Made by a program: the position numbers and the translations under genes. A stretch of 52,864 bases of DNA from Pirellulales bacterium (GTDB taxonomy: Bacteria; Planctomycetota; Planctomycetia; Pirellulales; Thermoguttaceae), in assembly GCA_016935315.1 (NCBI GenBank), contig JAFGRD010000002.1, positions 1 through 52,864 of the forward strand, read 5' to 3'. Below, piece by piece: positions 37,417-46,164 of this stretch (positions within the stretch are counted from its first letter, which is position 1; the number at the start of each line of letters is the position of its first letter). The notes beneath the pieces are model-generated. The model worked only from the letters and a program-made list of their open reading frames with translations, made no database searches and had not been told where the DNA came from.

Positions 37417-38607
37417 ATGAACTCGCGCGAACGCGTTCTTTGTGCGATCAACCACCAACACCCCGATCGCGTGCCGATCGATCTCGGCGCCACGCGGCAG
37501 TCGGGCATGGCCGCGTCGACCTATCACCGCCTGAAGCAGCGGTTGAGAATCGGCACGCCCACGCGGGTGTTCGACGTCTACCAGATGCTGGCCGAAATCG
37601 AGGAGCCGATCCTCGATCGGTTCGGCGTCGACGTGGTCGGGTTGAACCGGCCGGCGGTGACCTTCGGAATCCGCAACGAGAACTGGAAGCCGTGGACGCT
37701 CTTCGACGGCACGCCGGTCGAGGTGCCGGGCGGATTCCAGCCGGAGACTCAGCCCAACGGTGATCTTCTGCTGCGACGGCCCGACGGCGCCCCCATGGCG
37801 CGGATGCCCCAAGGTGGCTTCTACTTCGATCGGCTCGACAAGTACCCCGGTGCGGCCCACGCCGACCCCGAGACCCTCCAGCCGCCGTTGCTGGGCCCGG
37901 AGGAATGCGACCACCTGCACGCGCAGGCCGAGGCGTACTGCCGAAACACCGATCGGGCCCTGATCGCCGCCATGGGGCCGCCCTACGAACTGTTCTTCGG
38001 CCTGGGCACCGGCGACTTCCAGGCGTGGATGATCACGCTGGCCACCGAGCCCGACTACGTCCACGCGCTGAACGAGAAGCTGACCGAGGCGTGGCTGGAG
38101 AACCTGCGGCGGTTCACCGACGCGGTCGGCGATCGCGTGCAGATCCTGCAATTCAACGACGATCTGGGCACGCAGGACGCCCCGTTTCTGTCGGTGGCCA
38201 TGTTCCGCGAGCGGATCATGCCCTACTATCAGCGCGGCCTCGACTGGGTGCACCGGAACACGAACATGAAAGTGTTCATGCACAACGACGGGGCCATCTT
38301 CGATTTCCTGCCCACCCTGATCGAAATGGGCGTCGACATCCTCAACCCGGTGCAAACCACGGCCAAGGGCATGGACCCCGCGAAGCTGAAGCAGCAGTTC
38401 GGCCGACAGCTCGTGTTTTGGGGCGGCTCGTGCGATTGCCAGGGCACACTGGCATTCGGCACGCCGGAGCAGGTCGCCCGCGAAGTCGAACAGAGTCTGC
38501 GGATCTTCGCCCCCGGCGGCGGCTACGTGCTGGCGCCGGTCCACAACGTGCAAGCCGGCGTGCCGCCGGAGAACGTGATTGCCCTGTTCGAGACGGCAAT
38601 CGCGTGA
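37417..38607 (+). CDS. Uroporphyrinogen decarboxylase-family protein (methyltransferase-like)
   Basis: The 396-residue protein starts MNSRERVLCAINHQHPDRVP, the usual opening of UroD-family proteins that act in corrinoid methyl transfer. VFMHNDGAIFDFLP and GGSCDCQGTLAFGTPEQV follow near the C-terminus. The His-x-Cys zinc pair of MtaA/MtbA is replaced here by HND, so the metal site may differ and the substrate is unknown. An ATG at 37369 overlaps the previous stop codon (ATGA) and is an alternative start, but the conserved region begins at 37417. It is probably cotranscribed with the homocysteine methyltransferase gene. Confidence 0.85.
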   Translation: MNSRERVLCAINHQHPDRVPIDLGATRQSGMAASTYHRLKQRLRIGTPTRVFDVYQMLAEIEEPILDRFGVDVVGLNRPAVTFGIRNENWKPWTLFDGTPVEVPGGFQPETQPNGDLLLRRPDGAPMARMPQGGFYFDRLDKYPGAAHADPETLQPPLLGPEECDHLHAQAEAYCRNTDRALIAAMGPPYELFFGLGTGDFQAWMITLATEPDYVHALNEKLTEAWLENLRRFTDAVGDRVQILQFNDDLGTQDAPFLSVAMFRERIMPYYQRGLDWVHRNTNMKVFMHNDGAIFDFLPTLIEMGVDILNPVQTTAKGMDPAKLKQQFGRQLVFWGGSCDCQGTLAFGTPEQVAREVEQSLRIFAPGGGYVLAPVHNVQAGVPPENVIALFETAIA

Positions 38608-38644
38608 AACGCCCCGTGGCAACGGCGGGCCCACGACAACAGTG

Positions 38645-38673
38645 GAATGCCCAACTTGTTCTTTTCGAATCCT
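38645..38673 (-). repeat. Structured repeat family 1, 5' block only (copy D)
   Basis: Directly at the stop codon of the PEP-CTERM gene the minus strand reads AGGATTCGAAAAGAACAAG, then TTGGGCATTC, close to copies A-C. No family-1 hairpin follows. Confidence 0.55.
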
Positions 38674-39767
38674 CAGCGCCCGCGGCGATTTCGCCAGCCA
38701 TAGAGGGCCAGCGCGAGAGCAGCCGCGGTGGCCAGCACCAGCGTGGAGGGTTCGGGGATGGTCGCGATCCATCCGCTGGGCTCCCCCCGGTAACTGCCTG
38801 TGCCGGCGATCGTCGTGCCGTCGTCGGAGACGGCGTACGTGGCGTTCAAGCTCCAGAGGGTCATGTCGACCCCATGATCAGCCAGCACGTCGCGGAGGAG
38901 GCGCGAGCCGTGTGCGGCGTCCCAAACAAAAACACTCTGCTCACCGCCCAACTCCCCCATCCATCCCACGACCACCGAACCGTCGGCCGAGACGCCCCAG
39001 GCCTCGCTCTGCGTGCCTTCCGGCATGCCCAGGCCGACCATCACGTCGTTCTGCCAGCGGAACGCCTCGGAGTTGCCTGCGGAGGTCTCGGCGGAGCCCA
39101 CGATCACCGAGCCGTCGGCCGAGACGTCCAGTGCCTGGCTGCCGAGGCCTCCCAGCGCCCCCAGCCCGACCATGGTGCCGGCTTCCCAGCGGAACGCCTC
39201 CATGATGCTCGACGTGTTCAAGCAGTAGCCGACGACGACCGCCCCGTCGTTCGAGACGGCGACCCCCAGCCCTTCAGGACCGCCCAGCGTGCCGAGATCG
39301 GTCATCACGCCGTTTTCCCAACGGAAGGGACGGGTATTGCCCGCGGCAGTTCCGCTGAAACCCGCAACCACCGAGCCGTCGGCCGAGACGTCCACGGCCA
39401 GGCTTTCGTCGCCACCCAGCGTACCCAGACTTGTCAGCGTGTCGTTCTCCCAGCGGAACGCCCCTTCGTTACTAGGGGTGTTCGCGCTAAGTCCGACCAC
39501 CACCGAGCCATCGGCCGAAACGCCATAGGCGAAGCTCTCCGAGATTCCCGAAATGCCCAGGTGACCGGCGCGGCCGTTTTCCCAGCGCACCGCGCGCATG
39601 TGGCTGCCGTTTTCCGGTTGGTGGCCGCCCACGACCACCTTTCCATCGGCCGAAGTGCTGAAGGGAAGGAGGACGGGGATGGGCGAGAGCGACCAATCGG
39701 CTCTCGACGCGGCGGCCGCCCCGAATAGTCCCACGACGCCCAGCAGACCGGCGAGCAACGTTCTCAT
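38673..39767 (-). CDS. PEP-CTERM protein with HAF repeats
   Basis: The 364-residue secreted protein has a signal peptide (MRTLLAGLLGVVGLFGAAAA). About six repeats of about 45-50 residues follow, with the pattern VSADGSVVVG...AFRWENG...LGTLGG, known as extracellular HAF repeats. The C-terminus is a PEP-CTERM sorting signal: IPEPSTLVLATAA, a hydrophobic helix and RNRRGR. Such proteins are processed by exosortase and end on the surface or in matrix polysaccharide. The ATG at 39767 gives the proper signal; the upstream frame is not protein-like. No exosortase gene is in the window. Confidence 0.9.
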   Translation of the reverse strand: MRTLLAGLLGVVGLFGAAAASRADWSLSPIPVLLPFSTSADGKVVVGGHQPENGSHMRAVRWENGRAGHLGISGISESFAYGVSADGSVVVGLSANTPSNEGAFRWENDTLTSLGTLGGDESLAVDVSADGSVVAGFSGTAAGNTRPFRWENGVMTDLGTLGGPEGLGVAVSNDGAVVVGYCLNTSSIMEAFRWEAGTMVGLGALGGLGSQALDVSADGSVIVGSAETSAGNSEAFRWQNDVMVGLGMPEGTQSEAWGVSADGSVVVGWMGELGGEQSVFVWDAAHGSRLLRDVLADHGVDMTLWSLNATYAVSDDGTTIAGTGSYRGEPSGWIATIPEPSTLVLATAAALALALYGWRNRRGR

Positions 39768-39828
39768 GGACGGCCCCCCCTTGCAGTGACAGGTAACGCG
39801 GCGACTGGGCATCCTGCCCCGCGCTGCT

Positions 39829-39857
39829 ACCCTATCCGAGTCGAGGGCGTTTGTCAA
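39829..39857 (-). promoter_or_regulatory. Candidate promoter of the PEP-CTERM gene
   Basis: TTGACA (39857-39852), a 17-nt spacer and TAGGGT (39834-39829) on the minus strand, 61 nt upstream of the ATG. The -35 is perfect; the -10 has three of six consensus bases. Confidence 0.5.
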
Positions 39858-39890
39858 CCAAGGAACGCGTTAGGCTCGAAAAACAACGCC

Positions 39891-39929
39891 ATGAAAGAGC
39901 CAAGCCGCTGCGCGCCTTGGCTCTTTCAT
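39891..39929 (-). terminator. 39-nt hairpin (family 1, copy F), possible terminator
   Basis: A perfect 14-bp stem (ATGAAAGAGCCAAG / CTTGGCTCTTTCAT) surrounds the 11-nt loop GCGCGCAGCGG on the minus strand. The loop differs by one base from copy B (ACGCGCAGCGG). It follows the radical SAM gene stop by 54 nt. TTTTT comes seven bases after the stem on the minus strand, so it could terminate that gene. The loop match argues that it is also a member of the structured repeat family. Confidence 0.65.
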
Positions 39930-39983
39930 ATAGGTCTAAGTGCCGTTTTTCGGAAAGTGCAGGACTCCTTGGCAGCGGTACGG

Positions 39984-41771
39984 CTACGAGATGCTCACCA
40001 GTTCTCGGGCACCGGCTGCCCGCTGCGGCGCCGGCACGGCGATGGGTTGGACGTACCGGCACGGCTGCGCCGCCGGGTTGTCTGCACAGGCCTCGTTCCG
40101 CTCGTAGAAGGTTGGCGGCTCGTAGGTCCAGCCGGCGGCCAGGCGTTTTTCTTCCTGGCGGAGCTTTCGCAACAGCCAGCGGCCGCCGATCGCGCCGCAG
40201 AGCCGCGTCTTCCAGCCGAATTCCTCACAGAGGTCCTTCAGGATCGCCGACATCTTGGCGTACATGGCCGGGTTGTTGCGGTAGTAGAGCTTCGCGCCGC
40301 CGACCAGGGCCGCGAAGGTCGTGGCCAGCTCCCGGGCCTCCCAGGCATAGCGGCGGCGGATGCGGGCGTCGGGGTGGTTCTTGTAGCGGCGATAACCGGC
40401 CAGCGTGGTTCGCGTGATCCGCGCCGTGCTGGGACCGTTGGCCTCGAAATCCCGGTTGAAGGCCCGCAGCATGAACTCGGCCGATTGCTCGTCGTTGATG
40501 TGCGGGTGGCGGTAGTTGAAGATGAGCTGGCCGTGGATATCCCCCACGTGGTACTCGCTCTCGTCTTTCATCATCCCCTTGGCCGAAAGCTCGGCGTGCA
40601 GCGGCGTGCCGGGGATGGGTGTGTAGAGCATGAACTGGTGGAAGTCGGTCACGTGCCGGGCGGCGTAGTCGAGGGCCTCGTCGATGTTCTCCGGCGTGTG
40701 GTTCTCCAGGCCGATGATCGTGGACCCCAGCACGCGGATACCGTGCGACTGAAGCTCCTTGATCAGCTCGAAGGTGTCGATGCCCTGGAGCTTCTTGTAC
40801 TGGCTGTCGCGGCCTTCGATGCCCATCCAGACCCAGGAGATCCCCATCCGCACGAGTTGATCCATCGTATAGGATCGCAGCACGTTGGCCGAGCTGAAGA
40901 CGTACAGCGCCCAGGCCTTGTCATGCTTCTCCATCAATTCCAGCAACCGCAGCGCCCGCTTGCGGTGCAGCAGGAAGTTCTCGTCCATCACGAAGAAGGA
41001 GTGGACCTTCATCTCGCGCTCGAGCTGGCACATGATCTCGAACAGCTCGTCGCCGGTCTCGTAAAAGTTGATGAACTTCCCCTTGCCGCCGAACATGGCC
41101 GAGGTGGAGCAGAAGTTGCACCCCAGCGGGCAGCCCACCGAGGGAATCACGGTGGCCGCCACGTCGCCCGGCCTGTCCTTGACCGTCACGCCGGCGTTCC
41201 GCGTGCCGATGCCGGAATAGATCGTCGGATGGCGCAACGGCCGCTGGTCGTCTTCGCCGAGGAACCGGCGGAACCAGCGGACGCCCTCGCCCTTGACGCA
41301 ATGGTCGGCGTCGATCCGCTTGTGCAAGTCGGGAATGTTGGCGATATGGCCGCCGACGACAATCGTCGCGTTGGGCAGGTACTGGCGGACCAGTTCGCAC
41401 ATCTTCTTCACCTTCAGAAGGTTCGGCGTGATGCCCGAAATGCCCACGATGTCGTACTCGTTGTCGCGGATCTCTTCGATGAACCGCTTCAGCACCGGAA
41501 AGTCCAGCAGCGTGCAAGGGGCCTCGATGTTCGACTGGATCATCATCAGCCCCCAACTGCGATGGAACATCCGCAGCGAAAAGGGGCCTTGGGTGCGGGT
41601 GACCTGGTTATGATAGAGCTCCATCGGGTTCATCGCCCGGCTGCCGTACTCGTCGTCCTGCGCGTATGGCCCGAACACGCTGGTGAGAAGGACTCTCGCC
41701 TTGGAGCCGGCCGGGTGGACGGCACGCGGCGGTTGGCCCGCCGGATGGAACTCGGTATAGTCGGCTTTCAT
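39984..41771 (-). CDS. B12-binding-type radical SAM protein
   Basis: The 595-residue protein has an N-terminal cobalamin-binding-like Rossmann region (about 65-170: YDIVGISGITPNLLKV, ATIVVGGHIA). A radical SAM domain with Cys214-x3-Cys218-x2-Cys221 (GCPLGCNFC) follows. VWMGIEGRDSQYKKLQGID and TIIGLENHTPENIDEALDYA are typical of this group. About 150 C-terminal residues are of unknown kind. Relatives methylate unactivated carbons or join C1 units in lipids, hopanoids and natural products. TAGGAGC lies before the ATG. The family needs cobalamin, as do several neighbouring genes. Confidence 0.88.
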   Translation of the reverse strand: MKADYTEFHPAGQPPRAVHPAGSKARVLLTSVFGPYAQDDEYGSRAMNPMELYHNQVTRTQGPFSLRMFHRSWGLMMIQSNIEAPCTLLDFPVLKRFIEEIRDNEYDIVGISGITPNLLKVKKMCELVRQYLPNATIVVGGHIANIPDLHKRIDADHCVKGEGVRWFRRFLGEDDQRPLRHPTIYSGIGTRNAGVTVKDRPGDVAATVIPSVGCPLGCNFCSTSAMFGGKGKFINFYETGDELFEIMCQLEREMKVHSFFVMDENFLLHRKRALRLLELMEKHDKAWALYVFSSANVLRSYTMDQLVRMGISWVWMGIEGRDSQYKKLQGIDTFELIKELQSHGIRVLGSTIIGLENHTPENIDEALDYAARHVTDFHQFMLYTPIPGTPLHAELSAKGMMKDESEYHVGDIHGQLIFNYRHPHINDEQSAEFMLRAFNRDFEANGPSTARITRTTLAGYRRYKNHPDARIRRRYAWEARELATTFAALVGGAKLYYRNNPAMYAKMSAILKDLCEEFGWKTRLCGAIGGRWLLRKLRQEEKRLAAGWTYEPPTFYERNEACADNPAAQPCRYVQPIAVPAPQRAAGARELVSIS

Positions 41772-41883
41772 ATGTCTCGAAGCTCCTAAGTGGTGTTCTT
41801 CGCAATCTGCGTGGGACCGATTCGAAAACGAGCGTCTTTGCTCAGCGGCGGCCTACCGGCGACGCGCAAGCTGTAACGGAAGG

Positions 41884-41889
41884 ATTATA
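41884..41889 (-). promoter_or_regulatory. Candidate -10 box of the radical SAM gene
   Basis: A perfect TATAAT on the minus strand, 112 nt before the ATG. The nearest -35-like TTGGAC stands 22 nt upstream, longer than normal. Confidence 0.4.
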
Positions 41890-42112
41890 TGCTGTGTCGC
41901 CACGTGGAGTAGTCCAACTGCGTATCGGCTGTGTAATAGCTGGGTAATAGTTGCGCGTTGGGGGCGCGCCGGCAGCAGTGGCGTGGAGATTGCCGTCTGA
42001 TCCAACCGGTGCAAGCAAGCCGTGCGAGGGGATTTTGCGGCTTGTGCGATGGCTCGGCTGCACGGACGGCGGGTGCGAAATTCCCGGCCGAAAACGTCTC
42101 GCCGGATGGCGG

Positions 42113-42180
42113 CTGGAGCCCCGAGACTTCCGATTCGGGAGCATTCCGTGTCACGGCAGGCTGAATTCCCGCGGATCCGG
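42113..42180 (+). repeat. Paired palindromes (family 2), degenerate copy
   Basis: Weak hairpin CTGGAGCC-CCGA-GACTTCCG at 42113-42132 and CTGAATTC-CCGC-GGATCCGG at 42161-42180 are 28 nt apart. The spacer (ATTCCGTGTCACGGCAGG) matches the metH copy (GTTCCGTATCATGGCAGG). The pair lies upstream of the putative histidine-kinase promoter, so in this copy it would not be transcribed from that promoter. Confidence 0.6.
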
Positions 42181-42217
42181 CTACGGGCCACGGTGGCGTG
42201 CCGGGGCCCCCGCCCGC

Positions 42218-42247
42218 TTGACGCCGTTGCGGCCGTTTTGCTATGCT
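42218..42247 (+). promoter_or_regulatory. Candidate promoter of the two-component operon
   Basis: TTGACG, an 18-nt spacer and TATGCT, 56 nt upstream of the histidine kinase ATG. It matches the sigma-70 consensus at five and four positions. Confidence 0.5.
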
Positions 42248-42303
42248 CGCCGGATGAGGTGTGTCTCCGCTTCCCCCTGATCGCGACAGCTCTCGTCCCC
42301 GCC

Positions 42304-43296
42304 ATGTCCACGCGCCGCTCGCTCCGGTTGCCCATCATCTTGGCGATCGTGATGATCGTCCTGCTGGTGGTGCTGACCGTCGGCTGGGTATTGCTGGCCG
42401 TCTCCAAGGCCGTCAGCGACACGGGCTACGCGCCGCTGTATTGGACGTTGCTGACCGTCGGCACCACGTTCATCCTCTTGCTGCTGGTCGGGGTGGTGCT
42501 GTACCTGGTGCTGTCGATCAAGGCGATCAACCTCTCACGCCGGCAATCGAATTTCATCGACAGCGTGACCCACGAGCTGAAGTCGCCCATCGCCTCGATG
42601 AAACTCTATTTGCAGACCCTCAACCGGCGGCGCGTCAGCGAGAGCCAGCAAGCCGGCTTCTACCGGTTCATGCTCGAAGACGTCGAACGGCTCGACCATC
42701 TGATCAACCAGATGCTCGACGCCGGGCGCATGGAATCGGGCCGCGCCGACGGCGAGATCGAAGACGTGCCGTTGGCGCCGCTGCTGCGCGAGTGTGCCGA
42801 AGCCGTTTGCCTCAGCTATCGCGTCCCGCCGGAAACCATCGCCGTCGATGCCGAGCCGTTGATCGTGCGGGCGCGGCCGGGCGACCTGGAAATGGTCTTC
42901 CGCAACCTGCTGGACAACGCCGTCAAGTACGCCGGCGCGCCGCCGCGGGTCGAAGTGACCTTGCGGCCGGGGCCCGAGGGCTGCACGGTCGCGCGAATCG
43001 CCGATAACGGACGCGGAATCCCCCAGAAGCTCCGCCGCAAGATCTTCGGGCGTTTCGTGCGGCTGGGACTGGAGTTGGAGCGGGAGAAACCCGGCACGGG
43101 CCTGGGGCTTTACATCGTCCGCACGCTGGTCAAACGGCTCCGCGGCCGCATCCGTGTGCGCGATCGGGAGCAAGGGCCCGGAACCGTCTTCGAGGTGCAA
43201 CTGCCCGGTTGCCTCCAAGGGCCTCCGACGGACGGCAATCCCGCCGAAGGCGCCGAAGCCCCGCCCCCGGCCGAACCGGAAACAACCAAGTCGTAA
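42304..43296 (+). CDS. Membrane sensor histidine kinase
   Basis: The 330-residue protein has two membrane helices (about 9-33 and 46-71) and almost no external loop between them. The H-box is SVTHELKSPIASMKLY with phospho-acceptor His90. N-box NLLDNAVKYA, ADNGRGIP (G1) and GTGLGLYI (G2) complete the ATPase part, so it should be active. The C-terminal 30 residues are Pro/Glu-rich. With so short an external loop it probably senses within the membrane or through a partner. The response regulator gene starts 21 nt later. A longer upstream frame is open, but ATG 42304 gives the normal start before the first helix. Confidence 0.93.
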   Translation: MSTRRSLRLPIILAIVMIVLLVVLTVGWVLLAVSKAVSDTGYAPLYWTLLTVGTTFILLLLVGVVLYLVLSIKAINLSRRQSNFIDSVTHELKSPIASMKLYLQTLNRRRVSESQQAGFYRFMLEDVERLDHLINQMLDAGRMESGRADGEIEDVPLAPLLRECAEAVCLSYRVPPETIAVDAEPLIVRARPGDLEMVFRNLLDNAVKYAGAPPRVEVTLRPGPEGCTVARIADNGRGIPQKLRRKIFGRFVRLGLELEREKPGTGLGLYIVRTLVKRLRGRIRVRDREQGPGTVFEVQLPGCLQGPPTDGNPAEGAEAPPPAEPETTKS

Positions 43297-43317
43297 AAGG
43301 GAGCGAACGCTGCTGCG

Positions 43318-44049
43318 ATGGCTGACAAGGAGCACATTCTCGTGGTTGAGGACGAAGAGCACCTGGCCACCGGAATCAAGTACAATCTGGACGCCGAGGG
43401 TTACCGTGTCACCACGGTCGGCGATGGGCCGTCGGCGCTGCGGATCCTCGGCGAGAGCCCCGACGGAGTGGATCTGGTGGTCCTGGACCTGATGTTGCCC
43501 GGCATGAGCGGATACGCCGTGTGCGAGTCGCTACGGGCAACCGATCGAGACTTGCCCGTGCTGATCCTCAGCGCGCGCACCTTGGCCGAAGACCGCGCCC
43601 GCGGCTTCGACGTCGGGGCCAATCAGTACCTCACCAAGCCGTTTGACCTGGACGAGTTCCTCAGCCGCGTGAGAAACCTGCTTGCCTTGCACAGCCGGCG
43701 CCGAGAAATGCACGCGCGGCAGGCGAAACCACTGAGCTGCTTCGCGTTCGGCAACGCGGTGGTCAATTTCGAGACGTTCGAGGTGACCGTGGCCGACGAG
43801 CCGGTGCGGATGACACAATTGGAGATGACGCTGTTGCGCTACTTCGTGGAGAACCAGGGCCGGGTGATTCCTCGCCACGAGCTGCTCGAAAAGGTCTGGG
43901 GGATGCCGACCAGCGTGCAAACACGCGCCCCCGACCAGTTCATCCGCCGGCTGCGCAAAACCTTCGAGCCCGACCCCGCGCAGCCGCGACACTTCCTGAC
44001 CATCCGCGACGCGGGCTATCGGTTCGTGGCCGAACCGGAGGAGGAATAA
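43318..44049 (+). CDS. Response regulator, OmpR type
   Basis: The 243-residue protein has a receiver domain with Glu11-Asp12 and phospho-acceptor Asp57 (VVLDLMLPGMSG). Lys in QYLTKPFD and a winged-helix DNA-binding domain (about 140-240: EMTLLRYFVENQGRVIPRHE, FIRRLRKTFEPD, AGYRFV) follow. It is the cognate partner of the upstream kinase. DUF1638 follows two bases after its stop, so the regulator is very likely cotranscribed with that gene and may control the UroD methyltransferase that comes next. Confidence 0.93.
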   Translation: MADKEHILVVEDEEHLATGIKYNLDAEGYRVTTVGDGPSALRILGESPDGVDLVVLDLMLPGMSGYAVCESLRATDRDLPVLILSARTLAEDRARGFDVGANQYLTKPFDLDEFLSRVRNLLALHSRRREMHARQAKPLSCFAFGNAVVNFETFEVTVADEPVRMTQLEMTLLRYFVENQGRVIPRHELLEKVWGMPTSVQTRAPDQFIRRLRKTFEPDPAQPRHFLTIRDAGYRFVAEPEEE

Positions 44050-44051
44050 GG

Positions 44052-44798
44052 TTGCACCTGAAGCTGATCGCCTGCGAAATCCTTTACCGCGAGCTCTGCG
44101 CGGTGGTTGCCCGGTCTCCGAATCGGGTCGACTTCGAGTTTCTGCCCAAGGGGCTGCACGACATCGGCCAGGCGGGCATGTCGGCCCGGCTCCGCGAGGT
44201 GCTCCAGGCGGTCGACCCGTCGCAGTACGACGCCGTGGTGCTGGGCTATGGGCTGTGCAGCAACGGCGTGGTCGGGTTGGCCGCCGAGACCGTGCCCCTG
44301 GTCGTCCCCCGCGCCCACGACTGCATCACGCTGTTTCTCGGCGACAAGGATCGCTACTTGGAGTATTTCCAGAGCCATCCGGGCGTGTACTTCAAGACCA
44401 GCGGCTGGATCGAACGCGGCGAGGGGCTGGCCCAACTCGGCAGCGACGCGATTCCCCAGGCCGCCGGCATGACCGCCACCTACCACGAGTTGGCGGCCAA
44501 GTACGGCGAAGACAACGCCCGCTATCTGTACGAACAGTTGGGCAACATGACGCGCCATTACCAGAAGCTGACGTTCATCGAAATGGGGATCGAACCCGAC
44601 GACCGCTTCGAGCGACAAACCGAACAAGAGGCCGCCCAGCGGGGCTGGCAGTACGAAAAGCTCGCCGGCGACATGGGGCTGATCCGGGCGCTGGTCGACG
44701 GGCCGTGGGACCCCGAACGGTTCCTGGTCGTCGAGCCGGGCTGCCGCGTGGCGGCCAGCTTCGACGACGCGATCGTGCAGGCAGTCAAGGAGGTGTAA
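44052..44798 (+). CDS. DUF1638 family protein
   Basis: The 248-residue protein matches the DUF1638 pattern: LKLIACEILYRELC at the start, VVLGYGLCSNGVVGL, PRAHDCITLFLG and a late VVEPGCRV. The conserved Cys and His residues suggest a metal site. From general knowledge, DUF1638 genes often sit with corrinoid methyltransferases in anaerobes, but the reaction is unknown. The start is TTG 44052 with GAGGA upstream, two bases after the response regulator stop, so translation is probably coupled. The MtaA-like gene follows 122 bases later. Confidence 0.85.
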   Translation: MHLKLIACEILYRELCAVVARSPNRVDFEFLPKGLHDIGQAGMSARLREVLQAVDPSQYDAVVLGYGLCSNGVVGLAAETVPLVVPRAHDCITLFLGDKDRYLEYFQSHPGVYFKTSGWIERGEGLAQLGSDAIPQAAGMTATYHELAAKYGEDNARYLYEQLGNMTRHYQKLTFIEMGIEPDDRFERQTEQEAAQRGWQYEKLAGDMGLIRALVDGPWDPERFLVVEPGCRVAASFDDAIVQAVKEV

Positions 44799-44817
44799 CG
44801 CTCCGGCCAAAAGGCAC

Positions 44818-44886
44818 CTCAAGTCGCAGGACTTCAGCAGTAAGACATTCTCAATATCGTAGCAGGCTGAGTTCTCGCGAATCCAG
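44818..44886 (+). repeat. Paired palindromes (family 2) before the MtaA-like gene
   Basis: CTCAAGTC-GCAG-GACTTCAG at 44818-44837 and CTGAGTTC-TCGC-GAATCCAG at 44867-44886 are separated by 29 nt, exactly as in the metH leader. Each stem has one mismatch; the second also has a G-T pair. The second hairpin ends 34 nt before the ATG. Confidence 0.75.
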
Positions 44887-44920
44887 CCACAAGAATCCTT
44901 GCAAAGGAAGGGACCAAAAC

Positions 44921-45934
44921 ATGAACGGACGAGAGCGCATCCTCGCCGTCTTGGAAGATCGGCCGGTCGATTGCCTGCCGCAGATGCCGATTACCATGAT
45001 GTTCGCGGGCGATCAGGGGGGCGTGCCCTATGGAAAGTACGCCGCCGATCATCGCCTGCTGGTCGATTGCCAGATCCACGTGGCCGAGAAGTTCGATCTC
45101 GACTACGTCTCGTGCATCTCCGATCCCACCCGCGAGGCCGCCGATTGCGGCGCGGCGATCAAGTTCTTCGACAACCAGCCGCCCGCGGTCGAAGAAACAC
45201 GGGCCCTGTTGGCCGACAAGAAGACGCTGGCCGGACTGAAAATCCCCGACCCGCTGGGCGGCGGACGCATGCACGACCGGGTCCGGGCGGCGGCACTGTT
45301 CCGAGAACGCGTCGGCGGCGAGAAGCTGATCGAAGGTTGGATCGAGGGTCCCTGCGCCGAAGCGGCCGACCTGCGGGGAATCAACACGCTGATGCTCGAC
45401 TTCTTCGACGACCCGGCCTTCGTCCGCGACCTGTTCGATTTCGTGCTTCAGATGGAGCTGCAATTCGCCCGGGCACAGATCGAGGCGGGCGTCGACATCA
45501 TGGGCGTGGGCGACGCCGCCGCCTCGCTCCTCGGCCCACAGATCTACGAAGAGTTCGTGCTGCCCTATGAAAAAAAGATGATCGACGCCTTGCACGAAAT
45601 GGGGACCAAGGTCCGCATGCACATCTGCGGCAACATCAGCCGGATCCTGTCCGGCGTGGGGCAACTGGGATGCGAGATGGTCGACATCGACTGGATGGTC
45701 CCGCTCACGCGAGCCCGCGAGGAGATGGGGCCGGGGCAGGTATTGGCGGGCAACATCGACCCGGTGGCCGTGTTGCGCAACGGGACGCCGGAGTCGATCA
45801 CCGCGGCGATCGCCGAGTGCCACCGGCAATGCGGCCGGCGCTTTATCGTGGGGGCCGGCTGCGAGGTGCCTCGCGGCACGCCCGAGGAGAACCTGTTGGC
45901 CCTGCGCGACTACGCCCGCTCGCACGCGCCCTGA
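44921..45934 (+). CDS. MtaA-like UroD-family methyltransferase
   Basis: The 337-residue protein starts MNGRERILAVLEDRPVD. It keeps the zinc-site pattern of methylcobamide methyltransferases: His234-x-Cys236 (MHICGNIS) and Cys314 (GAGCEVPRGTP), with AGNIDPVAVLRNGTPE between. It may move a methyl group from a corrinoid protein to a thiol or another acceptor; coenzyme M is not expected in this organism. AAGGAAGGGA precedes the ATG. It follows DUF1638 and the two-component system on the same strand. A corrinoid protein that could serve it is encoded at 30838. Confidence 0.88.
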   Translation: MNGRERILAVLEDRPVDCLPQMPITMMFAGDQGGVPYGKYAADHRLLVDCQIHVAEKFDLDYVSCISDPTREAADCGAAIKFFDNQPPAVEETRALLADKKTLAGLKIPDPLGGGRMHDRVRAAALFRERVGGEKLIEGWIEGPCAEAADLRGINTLMLDFFDDPAFVRDLFDFVLQMELQFARAQIEAGVDIMGVGDAAASLLGPQIYEEFVLPYEKKMIDALHEMGTKVRMHICGNISRILSGVGQLGCEMVDIDWMVPLTRAREEMGPGQVLAGNIDPVAVLRNGTPESITAAIAECHRQCGRRFIVGAGCEVPRGTPEENLLALRDYARSHAP

Positions 45935-46013
45935 TCGTGCCCGGCGCGGGCGCTCTCTCCGGCCATCGAGCTTTTCGGCGTGGCGGCGTGGGCGGAGAAC
46001 GACCGCGGGGGAG

Positions 46014-46042
46014 TTGACATCCGGGCTGGTATATGTTCCAAT
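46014..46042 (+). promoter_or_regulatory. Candidate promoter of the Gfo/Idh gene
   Basis: A perfect TTGACA, a 17-nt spacer and TCCAAT, about 120 nt before the ATG. A TATATG in the spacer is too close to serve as -10 with this -35. Confidence 0.5.
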
Positions 46043-46164
46043 AGCAGGGCCTACCTGGGGGGCGAGCCTCGGTGCCCGCCCGCACAGCCTGCCACGCGTT
46101 TCCCGCTGATTGGGGAAGCCCGCCATCCTTGAATTCGTTGCACTTACCTGGAAAGGGAAAAACC

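Larger units (their letters stand above)
41772..42303. other. Divergent intergenic region, radical SAM / histidine kinase
   Basis: About 530 bp with no gene. It holds a TATAAT for the minus strand (41884-41889), the family-2 paired repeat at 42113-42180 and a promoter-like TTGACG/TATGCT for the plus strand (42218-42247). The segment 41880-41960 is AT-richer than its surroundings. Confidence 0.6.
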
